DNA of 64,000 nt from Tausonia pullulans (taxonomy: Eukaryota > Basidiomycota > Tremellomycetes > Cystofilobasidiales > Mrakiaceae). The stretch's first letter is position 1. The number at the start of each line of letters is the position of its first letter. Of the stretch, positions 34,364 to 46,707 are shown piece by piece. The DNA lies in contig OX637630.1 in NCBI GenBank assembly GCA_951802195.1, positions 682,001-746,000 of the forward strand, in the 5' to 3' direction. The notes under the pieces are model-generated. The model had not been told where the DNA came from and searched no databases. It saw nothing but the letters and a program-made list of their open reading frames with translations. A program made the translations under genes and the position numbers.

Positions 34364-37300
34364 CTAGAGCATCCAGCTAGAGAAGAGGAGATGTCAGTCA
34401 GTCCGCCATGCGAGAGGAACGCGAGCATTGAGAGACTGACGCAGCGGGGACCGCGCCTTGCTCGCCTGTCGAAAGATCGACGGCAAGCCACCACTCATCG
34501 TCGCTGTCGTTGAGGACTAATACAGTGCAAACAGGTCCAGTCAACATACAGCGCAACTCGCGGGACATAGACAAACCCGACTCACTGAGATATTCCTGCC
34601 CAGCCTTGAGCGGCAATTCCCGCTCGGCCCCTTGTTCCGGGACCAGGCTCCACCTCGCATGTACGATCCTTCCCTCAAGCTCCTCGTCCTCCTCTTCCTC
34701 ATCTGCAGCATCCCCGTGACGGTCCTGCTGTCCTGCTGCTACGCCAGTGATTTCGGATGGCCTCTTCTCGTGCTGGGCGTCGTACACGGGTGCCCCGAGT
34801 CCCGCCCCACCGCTGATGACGCCCGCTGTCGCGAGGTTGATATGCTTGAGCATGACGGAGGGGGTACGGTCCATCGTGGCAGGTCGATCGACCGGGGGAG
34901 CTGGTGAGGGGGAGAGAGGGAGCAAGGGAGCCGAGGTCAGCTCAAGCCAGGAAGCTGGAGGAGGGGGAGGACTGAGATGACACACAAGATCCTCGGGCGT
35001 GGTGATCACTGAACGAGTCCCGACCCATGAAGGAGGCCTTAGGGTCGGCCTGCTGAGCACTGTTGCGTTCATCGGACCGACGACGCCAAAGCGCGATGAG
35101 GACAAAGAGGAGGACGAAGAGGAAGATGAGGCCGGTCGCGATGGCGATGCAGATGAGAACGACGATGCCGGAAGCGAGGAATTCTAAGGGGTAAGAACCT
35201 CGTCTGTCAGTCTTGGCCGACGCGATCAAGAGGGTAACGGAGCTATCACCCACTCCGAATGTTGAAGCTGAACGACCGCTCCGACGCAAAGAGACCCGCG
35301 AGCGATCCTGCTCCGCCATCCGAGCCCGTCGCCCGCACATATGGGTGCCATCCGGCTCCATCGTAAAGGGCCGAACTGTACCTGCCCGCATCGTCGCCGC
35401 CGAGCGTGAAAGCCCCCGAGACAAGCAGCATCCGATCGTTCTCCATCACGGGGTTCCCCGCGTGGGCGACCTTGAGCGGGACGAACGAGAGTTGGCTGAT
35501 GGACGAGCTGGCCTGGAGGAGGTTCGCCTGCAGAGGCGTCGACCAACTCGAGCCATCCCATCGGCGGAGGTAAGGGGACCCGTCTAAGGAGGAGATGCCA
35601 GCGGCGAAGACATTGCTCGCGTTCTTGTTGTCGACCGCGAGCGCCGTCGCAGGCCCCGGAAGAGAGCCGACAGATTCCCACTTGGCGGTCGTGAATGAGT
35701 ATCGCGCGACGGACGCGATGTCCCCCGACGCGGGCATGACGAAAGAGCCAGCGGCGAAGAGGGTGTCCGATTTGGCTCCGGCAAACTCAAGGACGCGGAC
35801 CTCGCCGTTAAGGCCATCGTCGAGGGCAGACCACTGGTGGGTCGAGGTGTCCCAGGCGCAGACGCTCGCGCAGGGAAGCGAGCCAGCGCGGTCAAAGGAG
35901 CCGGCGGCGAGGAAGGTGTTGGTGTCGCCGCGGATGACGAGGGCACTGACGGAGACGTTACTGGACGTGGCTGCAAAGGGAAGGAGTGAGGAAGCATCAG
36001 CGTTGAAGAAGAGCGGGAGGAGGTAGAGAGACGACTGACCGACAAGGCCCGCCATCTGGTCCGTGACCCAGCGTCCAGCTTTGAGGTCATAAAGTCCGAG
36101 ACCGCTCATGCCAGAGCCTCCCGTCCCAGAGAGAGCAAACTCGCCACCAACAAAGAGTCGGTCGCTTTCAACGAGCAGCGTCCTCACGACACCGTCGACT
36201 TGCCCGTTGCCAGGAAGACCTATCGTCGCCTTGGATGACGGCATGTAGATGGCGAGGTTGCTAGCGCCCGAGGTGGTGGAAAAGTTGCCACCAACGACGG
36301 TTACGAGCGGAGAACTTGAGGCGGTCGTGTTCTTCCAGTAGGCAGCGGCGAGGATCGAGGGAGACACGGACGCCGGAAGAGGGATTGCGGGTGCTGTTTG
36401 ACCAGAGCTGCCAGTCGTGGTAGACTGACGCTTGACGATGGCCCACCGGAAGGCGGACACAGACGACGAGAGGGAGAGCCAAGGCGACAAAGCCTTGGTC
36501 GAAGGGACCGCTGACCGCCGACGCCGAGAGGACAGGGCCGAGCCAGAGGTGGAAGAGCCCGCAAAGGAGAGAGGCACCGTCGATAATTGAGGCTGGCCGT
36601 CAGATCCCTGGCTAATGGTTGCAAAGCCCCGGGCGCCAAACCCGGAGGTACCCGAGATCCTACCGGCGAAGAAGGCGGCACCCGAGAAGCCACCGGCGGT
36701 TATAGCGACGTCGCCAAAGACAATGGACTGGTCGGCGACCCAGGCGTTTGAGGTGACGTCCCAGACAGCAAAACCTCCCGAGGGAACGCTTGAGCTACTC
36801 GAGTTGGCGGCCAGGAGAGTGCTGAAGTTGCCAGCAACAAGGATGGTCGTCGTCTTGCCGTCCTCGGATGTCGAGGCCGTGAGCGAGGAGACGGGTCCGT
36901 CGACGCCGCCGGCGAGGGTCGACCAGACCTGGGTGGCCGGGTCGTAGCTTGCGAGGTGGGCCAGAGCCGTGTTGCCCGACTGAGTCCTGGTAAACTCGCC
37001 TCCGACGTAGAGCTTGGAGCCCATGACGAGGAGAGCATTGACGAAGCCGTTGAGACCCAATTCGGGGAGCGCGCTCAGTGTAGCGTTGTCGTAGGCGACG
37101 ATGTTGGAGAAAGCTGAGGTGGAGAAGGCTCCGGCGACGTAGTAGCGGCCAGCGAGAAGCCCGGCTCCGGCGACAAACGCGGATGCGGACACATCGGTCG
37201 CCGAGACAGACGAACCGCCGAGGCTTGATGCGAGCACGGCACCGAGCTTGTCAAAGGCAGTCTCCGTCGAGTTGGCCAGAGGTTTAGACGCATCAAGCGA

Positions 37301-39438
37301 GGCGGTCGACGACGACGGTGAGTGGACCCACTCATAGACGCCCAAGGCCACGGCCGTCGTATTGGTCGTCGTGGTCGTGTTGGTCGTTGAGCCTGGGGTG
37401 ATCGTCGTCGTCCCATTGCGAGTGATACCATTAGCTCCGTACTGCGATGTACCGCTGCCGAGGCCGGTCGTATCGAGCGAGGTGAGCTTGAGCTCGACCC
37501 GGTTGATGACGATCGAATACTCGTCACCGTTGACGCCCGTCGGAGTACGGCTCATCGCAATGCGGACCGTCGGGGTGAAGGAGCTCGAGCTCGCCTGGAT
37601 GGCGCCGTTGTAGACGAGGTACTCGACGTCGTCCGGCGTCGGCGGGACCGTTTGTGTCCACGACGATGCGTTTTGATACGGGAAGACGATGACGTCGAGC
37701 GATGTCCGGGTCGCACAATCCCCAACGCGGTTGCACCCCGGAAGGACGAGAGAGACCGAGTAGTTTCCCGTGCCGGTGACGGTCGGGTAGAAGGTCACTG
37801 CAGGGAGCGGGTCGATGGTGGCGGCCTGGGAGACGGGCACTTTAGTCTGAAGCGCCGTGCCCGTAGTGCCGCCAATTGAGGTGTCGACTGTGATCTCCTC
37901 CCACTGGCCGACGACAATCGCAGCGGTCGACGAGGGGATCGAGGCGCACGCAGACGCCTCTTCCGAGACGGCGGACGCGAATGACCCTGGAGATGGGCGA
38001 CAAAGAGCATCTGTTTGTCAGCACCACAGCCACCAGCCAGAGCGAGCAAGAGAGAGCGTCACGACTCACCATCGGACAGAAGCAGGATCTGGCTCAGCCC
38101 GGCGCCCTCTCCCTGCCAACCAAGTAGCTGGATCTGGAAGCCGGTCATCTGGCGACCGCCCTCCTGGAAGAGGAAATCCTGGTACGGCACGTTGCTGTCC
38201 ACCGAGAGCGGGCACTCGTCCGAGCACGTCTTGGTCTCCTGGCTCGCCGGATCGCGGTATGTGAGCGTGAGGATTGTATTGTCCGGGATAGAAATGATCT
38301 GAAACGTCGTCGTCCCCCGACCGTTGACGAGGGCGTTACCGAGGCGAAGGCCGCTCCCGACGATCTCGCGGTACAGGATGAGGTTAATTTGAGCAATCGA
38401 GACGTCTCTCGCGAGCCAAGCCTGGCCTTGGGACGGGCAGAAAAGAACGTTCGGGTCCTGGAAGCCTGAGAGCGTCGTCGTTGGCCCGGCGTCGACGAGG
38501 ACGTCGGGCCCGAGGAGAGGAATCGGAGATAGCGATGACGAGAAGGCTGTCGCGCCCGGGGAGGTAATGGTGACGTTGGAGAGCGGGAGACCCGTGGGGG
38601 AGAAGCCTCCAGTCGACGTTGTCGAGTTGGTCGTCGAATTGGTTGTCGAGTTAGTCGTCGAGCTCATGGAGAGGTACCGGACGACGAAGTCGCCCGTAAA
38701 CAGAAGCGACGCGCCCGAGGGTGAGGGTGTGATCGAGCTCACCGACCCGGACGAGAAACCGACAAAGGGTGCCGGGGAGAACGATGAGGACGAGGGCGAG
38801 TACCGGATGACACCACGTCCGTATTGGGAAGATGAGGTGGACGACCCGACAGGATACGTGACGGCTCCTCCTAACCAGACGACGGCGCCGCTCTCGGCCT
38901 CGCTGTCGCCGTCGCAGTAGAGAGCCTCAACGACGCCCTCGACACCTCCCTGACCCAAGCTCGACACCTGGCCCGTCAAGGCGTCGACACTCGCGAAGTT
39001 GCGGCTCTGGACGCCTCCAAGCGAGGCAAACTCGCCGCCAACGAAGAGGGTGCCGAGGCTGCCGCCGCCACCTGAGCCAGCGTCCAGCCAGCAAAGGGCC
39101 AATATCCGGCCGCCCTCCTCAGTCTGAACGAGAGGGGTGAGTGATGATGATGAGGAGATGGATGATGACGAGGACGACGAGTTGCGCGCGACGAGCGTCG
39201 AGGCGGAGACAGAATAAGTGATGTTTACCGGTCGGGACGAGACGTCGTAAAAGTCGAGACCCGTGAAGCTGCCTCCAAGGGCAACAGAGCCGAGCTTGCC
39301 GTAGTCAACCTCTGGGAGCGAGGAAGTGGACTCGGCTGCAGCAACCAGGAAAGGGCCTAGCGAGGAGGCGGCGAGGAGGGAAATGAAGCGGGGCGAGCGC
39401 GAGGAGGACGAGGATGAGGAGGCGAGAGGGGACGGCAT
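34364..39438 (-). CDS. RAX2: Rax2-type cell-polarity membrane protein with C-terminal SH3 domain
   Basis: Rax2 is a large cell-surface protein that marks division sites and supports polarised growth in fungi. The preferred start (39438, MPSPLASSSSSSSRSPRF) is followed by a signal-peptide core ISLLAASSLGPFLVAAA; an upstream in-frame Met at 39705 exists. The huge extracellular part has Kelch/beta-propeller-like repeats: TLFVGGEFASLGGVQSRNFA, KLYVGGEFTRTQSG, ILVAGNFSTLL, RLFVGGEFALSG, TLFAAGSFVMPAS, plus many N-x-S/T sites. One transmembrane helix follows (GIVVLICIAIATGLIFLF) and then WRRRSDERN as stop-transfer. After another intron the tail has TMDRTPSVMLKHINLATAG, an acidic run, and an SH3-like module: RWSLVPEQGAERELPLKAGQ, EYLSE, VLNDSDDEWWLAVDLSTGEQ, GAVPAA. 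The final exon adds WML and the stop at 34364. Exon joins around the SH3 part are by phase and motif. Confidence 0.82.
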
Positions 39439-39796
39439 CCGCGGCGAAGAGGGTTCGCCCTGAGACGGTGGAGAGGGGAGATCGCCTAGACTAGACGTAG
39501 ATGGGGGGAGGAGAAGAAGCTTAAGGGCGAGAGGGAGACGACGGGCGGCGACTGAAGTGGACGTTCGACGGATGGCTAGCTGCACTTGGGACAGGAAGGG
39601 GCGAGGCCAGGACGCTGCCTGCTCCGCCTGCTTCCGCGCGCTTGCCTTTCTCAGACGCGTCAGGACTCCGAGTGCTCTTTCGCAAGCCCCGTGCCGGCAG
39701 TTCATGCATCATTCATCCACCCACTCTCCTCTGCAACACACTCAAAGAAGACCCAGGGGGAAGATAAAAAAAAAGGGAAACAAGAGGGGCACTATA

Positions 39797-42027
39797 TCAC
39801 TGCTCCAGCGTCGCAATGCACTCGAGGACCTGTTGGAAGTAAACGCCCAGGATGCGGTCAGCTCAATAGGTGACATGACAGCACTTGCTAACACTCACGT
39901 CCGCAAACCAGCTCACACCGCCATCAGAGCCAACAGTTGTGAGCGGCTGTGCCGGTTGGTTTCTCGCTGCCCAGTCGAGGATGCTTTCCTCGATGGCAAG
40001 GAGCGCCGCGCGCGCCCGCTCTCCTTCCTTTTCCGTCAGTTGGATCTCCCGCTCGGGTCGGATGACCTCGCCTCCGTTGGTGGTGCCGTTGGTGTTGTTC
40101 GAGACGAAGGAGGACGAGGTCGGATGGTGCTGGGCTGGGAGCATGAGGGTCTCCGGGATCGGGAGACCGAAGAGTTCGCCATCGCGGAGCTGTGAGGGTG
40201 GTCATCAGCCTCGCAGTCTTCACAAGGGGAAGTTGGACCGCCGCCCACATACCTTCTTCTCTTTCTCTTCATCGTTCCCGTTCCCGCCGCCACCTCCCTC
40301 AGAGAGCAAGTCAACGAGCGCCCGAGCGAGGTTCCGCAGGACGAGCGCCGTCGTGAAGGGCGAGCCGGCGGGAAGGCCCGACTCGCGGTCGAGAGGCATT
40401 CGTAAGCGGGTGATCGGTCGCCGCTGATTGAGCCACGAAGGGGGCGACGGTGCTGGGGAGGACGCTGGGTTGGCCTTGTAGACGACTGGAGGGGGAGCTG
40501 GAGAGAACGGCGAAGGCTTAACATCGATGAGGCCTCGCGAGGGTGACAGACGGACAGCACTCACGAAGCTCGGCTCCGCACTCGCGCACGCCCTTGATAA
40601 TGAACTGGGGAGGAACTGTTTGCGTGACAAAGGGGCTCGCCCCAGGAATGGCCTCGGAGATGTTTTTAATGATGTCGGCCGCGGCGAGGAGCGGCGGCAT
40701 CGGCGGACCGTTGTACCCGTTTGGGGCGACGGCAAATGTGGCACGGTAGGCGTGCCAGAGCGAGACCTGGGTGATGAAAGAGTCCTGGCCTGCGGCGAGA
40801 AAGTGCCGCTTGAGCCTGGGGAGCAGAGGAGATGAGGGAGGACGCCCGGTCAGAACTCTCTTTCCGCTGCGCTTAATTCGACTTGACTCACCATATCTGA
40901 CTGCGAGCGGGTTCGGCGATAGGGCACATTGCCATGATCTCCTGGGGACTGGGCCGAGTCTCGCCGCCCTCGACCTCTTCGACGCCCTCGTAGAGGCCCT
41001 TGGCAAGCATTCGCAGGACCCCGCCGACGTCCGGCCGACGAAGGATGACCGCCGCATGCGAGGGAGTCGACGTGTGCGTGTAGAGAATGTCAAGCGCCAG
41101 CGGCCGAAGCTCCCCAATATCCTCCGCGGGCAAGATGAGGAGGTCGACGGCGAGGCTCACGGCAAGCCCGACAACGTTGTGGGCGTGCGGAACGAGCGGC
41201 GGCCGGATGTGGACGTTTGGGTGCGGGTCCAGCGGGTTTGGCGTCGGGTTAGCGAGGTCCCGACTGGAGGGCCAGTGAACGGGGGCGGTGAGGGCGAGAA
41301 TAAGTCGAAAGGTGGCCGTGAGGATGGCAAGGTCCTTGACCCGGAGGAGTGGAATGAGGGCCGTCGCTATCCCGGGCGGGAGGATGACCTCGGACTGCGT
41401 GGCCGACACGAGGTTGTGGGCGATATCGAGGACGAGCAAGAGCGGTTCGGTTAGGTGGTCAATCAACACCGTCTCCGGGAGGGCGAGGAAGGCCTCGATG
41501 AAGCCGCGCAGCTTGTAGCTCCGACCAAGGACCTTGCCGTTCATGATCTCGTTGAGGCCCGCGTTTCGAAGAACGAGAAGGCTCTCCGTAGCTCTCCGCT
41601 GGACCTCCCGTTGCTCCATCGACGCAAACTCCCAGACGGCCTCCCCCCACCGGGCGGGCTCGTTGGCGGCGAAAGTGACGAGCTGGAGCGGGTATTCAAG
41701 CAGGGCATCGACCGAGCCAGGCCACTTCTCGAGGTTGAACCGCTCGTTGAAGTCTGTCGACGCCATGCACAACCGGCTGAGGGCCCAGTCGATCTCGTGC
41801 GGCAGCGGTGACCGAAGACTGAGGATCATCCGGTTGGCGGGACCCTCCTCGACGAACCAGTCTGTGGGCGGGAGAGCGTGACGGTTGAGGAGAGGATGAC
41901 GGTTGGCACGAAAGACAGAGAAGGAGAAAGAGAGTGAGCCAGGGAAAGCAAGCGGTCAGCAGGCACGAGGAAGACAGCACGAGCGCAATCCCGACGCACT
42001 CTCAAAACCATCGCGTGGTCTGCTCAT
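39797..42027 (-). CDS. RSC9: RSC9/ARID2-like chromatin-remodelling subunit
   Basis: Rsc9 is a subunit of the SWI/SNF-class RSC complex. Exon 1 from ATG 42027 encodes MSRPRDGFE; the next exon (from 41861) continues NWFVEEGPANRMILSLRSPL, PHEIDWALSRLCMAS, WPGSVDALLEYPLQLVTFAA and QRRATESLLVLRNAGLNEIM, matching the start of the Rsc9 armadillo-like core. Later segments include LTEPLLLVLDIAHNLV, DLAILTATFRLILALTAPVH, LAVSLAVDLLILPAEDIGEL and, in the next exon, ITQVSLWHAYRATFAVAPNG, an RFX-like W..Y...F block. The C-terminal exons give TALVLRNLARALVDLLSEGG, EREIQLTEKEGERARAALLA and WFADVLECIATLEQ. I see no N-terminal ARID domain, as in S. cerevisiae. The call rests on the N-terminal block and the LRN motif. 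Confidence 0.68.
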
Positions 42028-42559
42028 GACGGCGGCGAAGGATGAGGCGCGTGCCGTGGTCGCGTCGTGGGTGAGAGGAGGTTGGGAGGAGGGACAGAGA
42101 AAGGAGGACCGCCCGAAGGAGCACGCGAGAGACGGGGTCTATGAGAACGGCCTGTGGATGGGCGAGAAGGAGGGCCTCCAGTTTATCGACGGGGGCGCGA
42201 TGGATGGATAGCCTAGGAAGGACGAGAGGGAGGGAGGCAGAGAGGGAAGGAGAGGGTTGAAAGACAGACTCGCTCCTCGTTCAAACAAACGCGTCGGTCG
42301 CAGTGGATCTGTGTCGTCGTCAGCCAGACCAAAGTGATATGCCAGGCCACCAGATGAGGTCGTTTTCCCTTGGGCATATATTCTTCTCTATCGTCAGACT
42401 TTGCCCACCGTTTCGTGGCCGAGTCTCGGAGGGTCGCCTCCTCTTGGCAACGCATGAGTGGCCAGACGCCGATGGAGGCAAGGAGACAGACAGGCATCGG
42501 TCGGACCGTAGCAAGAGCCAGAGCCCCTCTTCCCTCGACCACCAACCAACTGAGCCGGG
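42028..42559. promoter_or_regulatory. Divergent promoter RSC9 / HbrB gene
   Basis: About 530 bp between two starts. A long plus-strand frame starting at 42303 runs through it and overlaps the HbrB gene in another frame; it is judged spurious. No specific site is recognised. Confidence 0.4.
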
Positions 42560-45066
42560 ATGCAGCCCCATCTATCCATCAAAACCACCCAGATCTCGGC
42601 ACCCAGACCCCTCGTCTCTCCAGGCCGAGCGTCTCCCGGAAACGTCTCCCCCCCGCCAGCGCCACATCCTCCGACACACCAGCCCCAGCCCCAGCACGCC
42701 GAGCGGGCCCGCTCGACGTCGCTCTCGGACAACCAGGGTGGCAGCGCCTACGGCTCCTACAAGCCGCTCCCGCCGACCTTCCGAGGTCCAGGCCACGATG
42801 AGCAGCCCGCTGGCAGGGGGAGTCTCGACAGCCGACGACCCTCGGAGCCTGCCCGAAGAACGGGTCCCATGTTCGAGGGCCAGCATCAGCCGTCATACTA
42901 CGCCGCCGGCGGCCACGGCGGCTCCTCATACGCGTCGGGATCGCTGTCGCCCCTGTCTCCCCTGCCAGGCTCGCCTCGGTCGGCCTCGCACTCGATGCGG
43001 GTGCCCCCAAGTAACAGCCGGTCCCTCAGCAGCAACACCGTCCAGCAGCAGCAGTCGCCGCTTTCACCGCCGCCCCCGATGTATCCACCGCTCGCATCGT
43101 CGTCCTCGGCGGCGTCAATCCGGTCGACCCAGCCCTCGCTCGCTCGCAGCGCTGCGACATTCGCACCGTACGATGCAAAGATCGTCGGGGCGTCTTTCGA
43201 GCGACTGCCCTCTCTGCCTGCGGCTCCGAGCACGCAGAACCCACATCCAACGCCGGACCCATCGCTCGCGAGTTCCCATAACCCCTACCCTCATCCCTCT
43301 CACCGTGAGTCTCTCTCGCTCGCGGCGCGTCGCCATGACGTCGCGACACGATCCTCCTGACGACGCGTCTCCCCGCTACAGCCACGTCCGCGCTCTCTAC
43401 GCTTTTCCTCCACGTCCTCCCGCTCTTCAATGGCTCGCCCCTCCTCTCCCCGCTCGAGGACCTCAACCGGTTCGTCCGGACGCACATCCAATCAACGGTC
43501 TCCCGGTCCCCCTCGCGCGCGACAGCCCTTCTCACTGCCGACCTGCGCGAGCTCATCGGGTCCGGGATGATGACGCTGAATTCCCGGTTTGCCAACGTCG
43601 ACGATGGCAAGCTCATCGGTCGCTTCGTCGACGCCTGGGTCTTCTTCTGGTCCAACGTCGTTCCTTACGTCGAGGGCGTCTTTCTCCCGCTCGGAACAGA
43701 CCCGATCCTCCTCTCGGCGGCAGGAGCAGCGAGGAAGAACACTGGGGCTGGTGGTGGCGGTGGTGGTGGCGGTCGGGGAGGGGACGCTGGAGGTCGACCG
43801 TCCTTTTCGCATCGTAGCTCGAGTGGAGCCGGAGGTTGCAACGGCCGGCCCTCATCGCCCCTGACGCCGTCAGGCGTGTCGATGAGCTTCCTGCATCATC
43901 ACCATCATCACCAGGGTGCTCGGCCGCCCGACCTCATTCCAAGCGGATCCATCGATGTTCGACTCCATCTCCTCACCTCGTACCTCGTTTCGGTCGTTCG
44001 ACCGCTCCTCCCTCGACTCCTCGCCATCCTCGCCGATCCGCAAGCCGCTGCGCCCCTACCATCCCATCTCGCCCGTCTCCAGCAGATGACGCTCGTCCTC
44101 CTCACGCAGTCCGACCCGGACATCATCGGTCCCAGACGAATGCCTCCTTCCTACTCTAGCTCGTCGTTTGCCTCTTCCTCCTCCAAATCCAACAAACCTG
44201 CTGCGGCCTCCTCCTCAACCGCCTCTTCAGCGTCTGTACTTCCGCAAGAGGTCAAGCTCCGTGAGCATCTCCTTGCCCTTCTTCAAAGTATCTCTCGCGC
44301 AAGAGACAGCTTCCCCCTGGCGGGTTCCTCAGCCGACGGTGGCGGGCAGCCGTCGACAGGCGATGGCTCTCGGACCTCAACATCCTCCCAGAAAGTGGAC
44401 CGTCGAGCCGGCTGGATCGCCGGCCGCCACCGACGCCAGCTCACGCTCAACGCCGACCCGACGAGGGAACTAGCGGCGCTGGACTTCAACATCGAGTCAG
44501 CGACTCCCGTCGGGAAAGGCGAAATTCTTGGAGGCGTTGGCGGCGGCATGTCAACGGCGACACCGAGGAGACTCTCGAGGTTGAATCGGTTCGCGATGGG
44601 GGATGCGTCGACGACACCGACGCAATCGGTCGTTCAGATGGGGCTGGGAGCTGCTGAAGCAGGAGCGGGTGGGCCGATGGACTTTTCTTATGCCAGTCAG
44701 TCCACGCTGTCGCCTTCCTCTGGGTGTCTCCCTCTCTCTGTCTCACGAATTGACGCTCTCTCGCCCCGACCCCAACCCACAGCCTCCGGCGTCTCCCTCA
44801 CGCCCTCCGCAACCCCAACCACCACGCACCACCCCCAGTTATCCGCCTTCCGTCTCGGAAGAGGCGCTCCCAACCACTCCTCGACGACGCTCACCGCTTC
44901 CGGCGAAGACGCCTACCTCGACTCTTTAAGAAGTCCAGATCTCAGGAGCGAGCTCTCGGGAGGAAGCGCGAGCCCTGGAGCGGCGAGTCTCAAGGGAGAC
45001 GGGCAGGGGCCATCGAGGAGGCATTCGAGTCCTGTCGAGGGATGGCAGAGGGCTCATATGGGATGA
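42560..45066 (+). CDS. HbrB-domain protein, TORC2 subunit (Bit61/PRR5 family)
   Basis: HbrB/Bit61/PRR5 proteins are accessory subunits of TOR complex 2, which controls actin and membrane tension. Exon 1 (42560-43304) is Ser/Pro/Gln-rich and ends NPYPHPSH. Exon 2 (from 43382) begins PTSALSTLFLHVLPLFNGSP and continues LLSPLEDLNRFVRTHIQSTV, LLTADLRELIGSGMMTLNSR, GRFVDAWVFFWSNVVPYVEG and VFLPLGTDPILL. This is the diagnostic HbrB pattern (LPLFNG ... EDLN ... GM.TLN ... W.FF....PY.EGVFLPL). After a Gly/His-rich insert the second half reads IDVRLHLLTSYLVSVVRPLL, RLQQMTLVLLTQSD and later HLLALLQSISRARD. The tail is Ser-rich. Without a further intron the protein is 809 aa; an intron at about 44700-44780 (GTCAGT ... 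CACAG) is possible. Confidence 0.85.
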
Positions 45067-45316
45067 GGAGGGGGAGGAGGCTGAAGGGAGAGAAGGAGAA
45101 GAGGTTAACGACTCTTACGATCTTTAGACGATATGTATTGCTTCGTGGAATGAGACCAAGGCAAGGGGGGCGGGGAGGGAGGAAAAAAGGAGAGAGAGAG
45201 AAAGAGACGGAGCAATTCGAAAGCGCGCCGACACTCTCCCGCGGAGAATAAATCACCCTCTCATTTCTCAGGCTAAGGTTGAAGACCAAAAATCAAAAAA
45301 TCTAAGGCCATCCCAT

Positions 45317-46393
45317 CTACGCCGCCGTGATCCTTGCCCAATCGATCTTCTCCGGCATCGCCACCTGTCCAAACCTCCACTCGACCGGCGCCTCATCCAG
45401 CACCCTCGCCCACTTCCTCCAGTCAATCCTCACCAGCTCTTCCGGATCGTCCCCGCCGTTCTGGGCCCTCATCCGGGCGAGGTACCGTTCGCGTCGTTCG
45501 AAGCGCATCTCCGTGCGCCGGGCGTGCTGAGAGGGGATGGCGCGTATGAGATCGAGGGGGTTGGGGAACTGCCACGATTTGGGTTCGGGCCGGGCGAGGA
45601 TGGCGAGCTCTTGGGGTGTTAGGGGCTCGTAGAGAGATTTTCGCTTAAGGCGCTCACGTCGCCACTGGAGAGGTAATGGAGGAATCAGACGAGAGGAGAC
45701 AGACAGACGGGACGACGCGCCGAACGACGATGGCCGACGGCTCGTCGGACCGCGTCGCCGGTAAGAGGGAAGGGGGAGGGGGAGGGGGGGGGGGGGGATT
45801 GAACGGACCTTTGCAAAGATGTCTTCGTTGTCAGGCCCCCAATCCTGAACGAGACACATGTAGTACATGACCCCTAGCAGAGAGGTAGTCGTTCGGTCAG
45901 TCCTGAGCAGCCACGAGAGGTGGGAAAGAGGGAACGACTGACAGCCCGCAAAGACGAAGATCCCGAGTTTCCCAACCCGCGCCGTCTTGGACAACTTGGG
46001 CCTCGCCCGGTCCATCGCTCGATTGTAGAGCATCGCTCTGTCCGGTTCGACGGCTGGTGGGAACTCGGTCGCGTACTGCTTGCCCGGGCGGTTGACGACT
46101 GTCGGGAGCGTGCGGAGCGCGTGGTCGATAGGGCTTACGGTCGCGCGCTCCCAGTTGCCGTCGAGGGAGACGACATGGGAGGGGACCTGGATCGGCGCGT
46201 CTGACGAGCCTTGACGGTCGCCTCGGAGCGTGCGGTCCATTTTTGGCGGCATGCAAGCAGACGGGGTTGAGGAGAACGGTCGGCGACGCGTAGGATGCAG
46301 GGAGGACGAGCAAGACGGCGCCGCTGTCGTTGGTCGGCCTCGCGGGACGAGGGCCGGGAGCTTGGACGAGGAGGGAATGGGGCGGGCGAACAT
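45317..46393 (-). CDS. Unrecognised protein, probably mitochondrial inner membrane
   Basis: I do not recognise a family. Exon 1 from ATG 46393 (MFARPIPSSSKLPALVPRGR) is Arg/Ser-rich with almost no acidic residues for the first 50 residues, like a mitochondrial presequence; an in-frame Met at 46477 would lengthen it (MTALVACRLRRPSSLL). It continues IDHALRTLPTVVNRPGKQYA, MLYNRAMDRARPKLSKTARV and KLGIFVFAG. The next exon joins as WVMYYMCLVQDWGPDNEDIF, giving one hydrophobic segment that crosses the intron. A third exon reads WRRERLKRKSLYEPLTPQEL, EMRFERRERYLARMR, EELVRIDWRKWARVLDEAPV and EWRFGQVAMPEKIDWARITA. The highly basic C-terminal half after one membrane helix resembles small assembly or ribosome-associated inner-membrane proteins; this is inference only. 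A G-run (sense C-run) lies in intron 2. Confidence 0.6.
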   Translation of the reverse strand: MFARPIPSSSKLPALVPRGRPTTAAPSCSSSLHPTRRRPFSSTPSACMPPKMDRTLRGDRQGSSDAPIQVPSHVVSLDGNWERATVSPIDHALRTLPTVVNRPGKQYATEFPPAVEPDRAMLYNRAMDRARPKLSKTARVGKLGIFVFAGCQSFPLSHLSWLLRTDRTTTSLLGVMYYMCLVQDWGPDNEDIFAKVRSIPPPPLPLPLPSYRRRGPTSRRPSSFGASSRLSVSSRLIPPLPLQWRRERLKRKSLYEPLTPQELAILARPEPKSWQFPNPLDLIRAIPSQHARRTEMRFERRERYLARMRAQNGGDDPEELVRIDWRKWARVLDEAPVEWRFGQVAMPEKIDWARITAA

Positions 46394-46707
46394 GATGGAG
46401 CGCCGTCTGAACCGAGGGTCACTCAAGGGAAGGAGAGAGGAAGGACGACGGAGGCGGCAGGCGACGAGTGCTGTCAAGAGGATGCTTGGGTGTCACGAGC
46501 CTCGAAATCGCGGTACTAGAGCCTCTGACAGCTTGCGCGTCGACCGCGATCAGCCGAGAGCTGACGAGACACGAGTCAGACAAGACCGTGGGAACTCAGG
46601 CCGCTCCCGCCCGTCACGGACCATCGGGAGTCGAGTAACCGGCGGCTCCGCGTCTCTTCTCCCCCTTCGCTTCTTCGCTTCGTTCCTCCTACCCACACCC
46701 ACACATC
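46394..46707. promoter_or_regulatory. Divergent promoter to PEX5
   Basis: About 310 bp between the unrecognised minus-strand gene and PEX5. The last 70 bp before PEX5 are CT-rich. Nothing more specific is seen. Confidence 0.4.

Noticed and set aside
42303-43817. 504-codon open frame on the plus strand
   Set aside because: It overlaps the HbrB-domain gene in another frame. The HbrB frame has diagnostic family motifs and a good GTGAGT...TACAG intron; this frame is Arg/Pro/Ser-rich with no motif, as expected for a GC-rich shadow.
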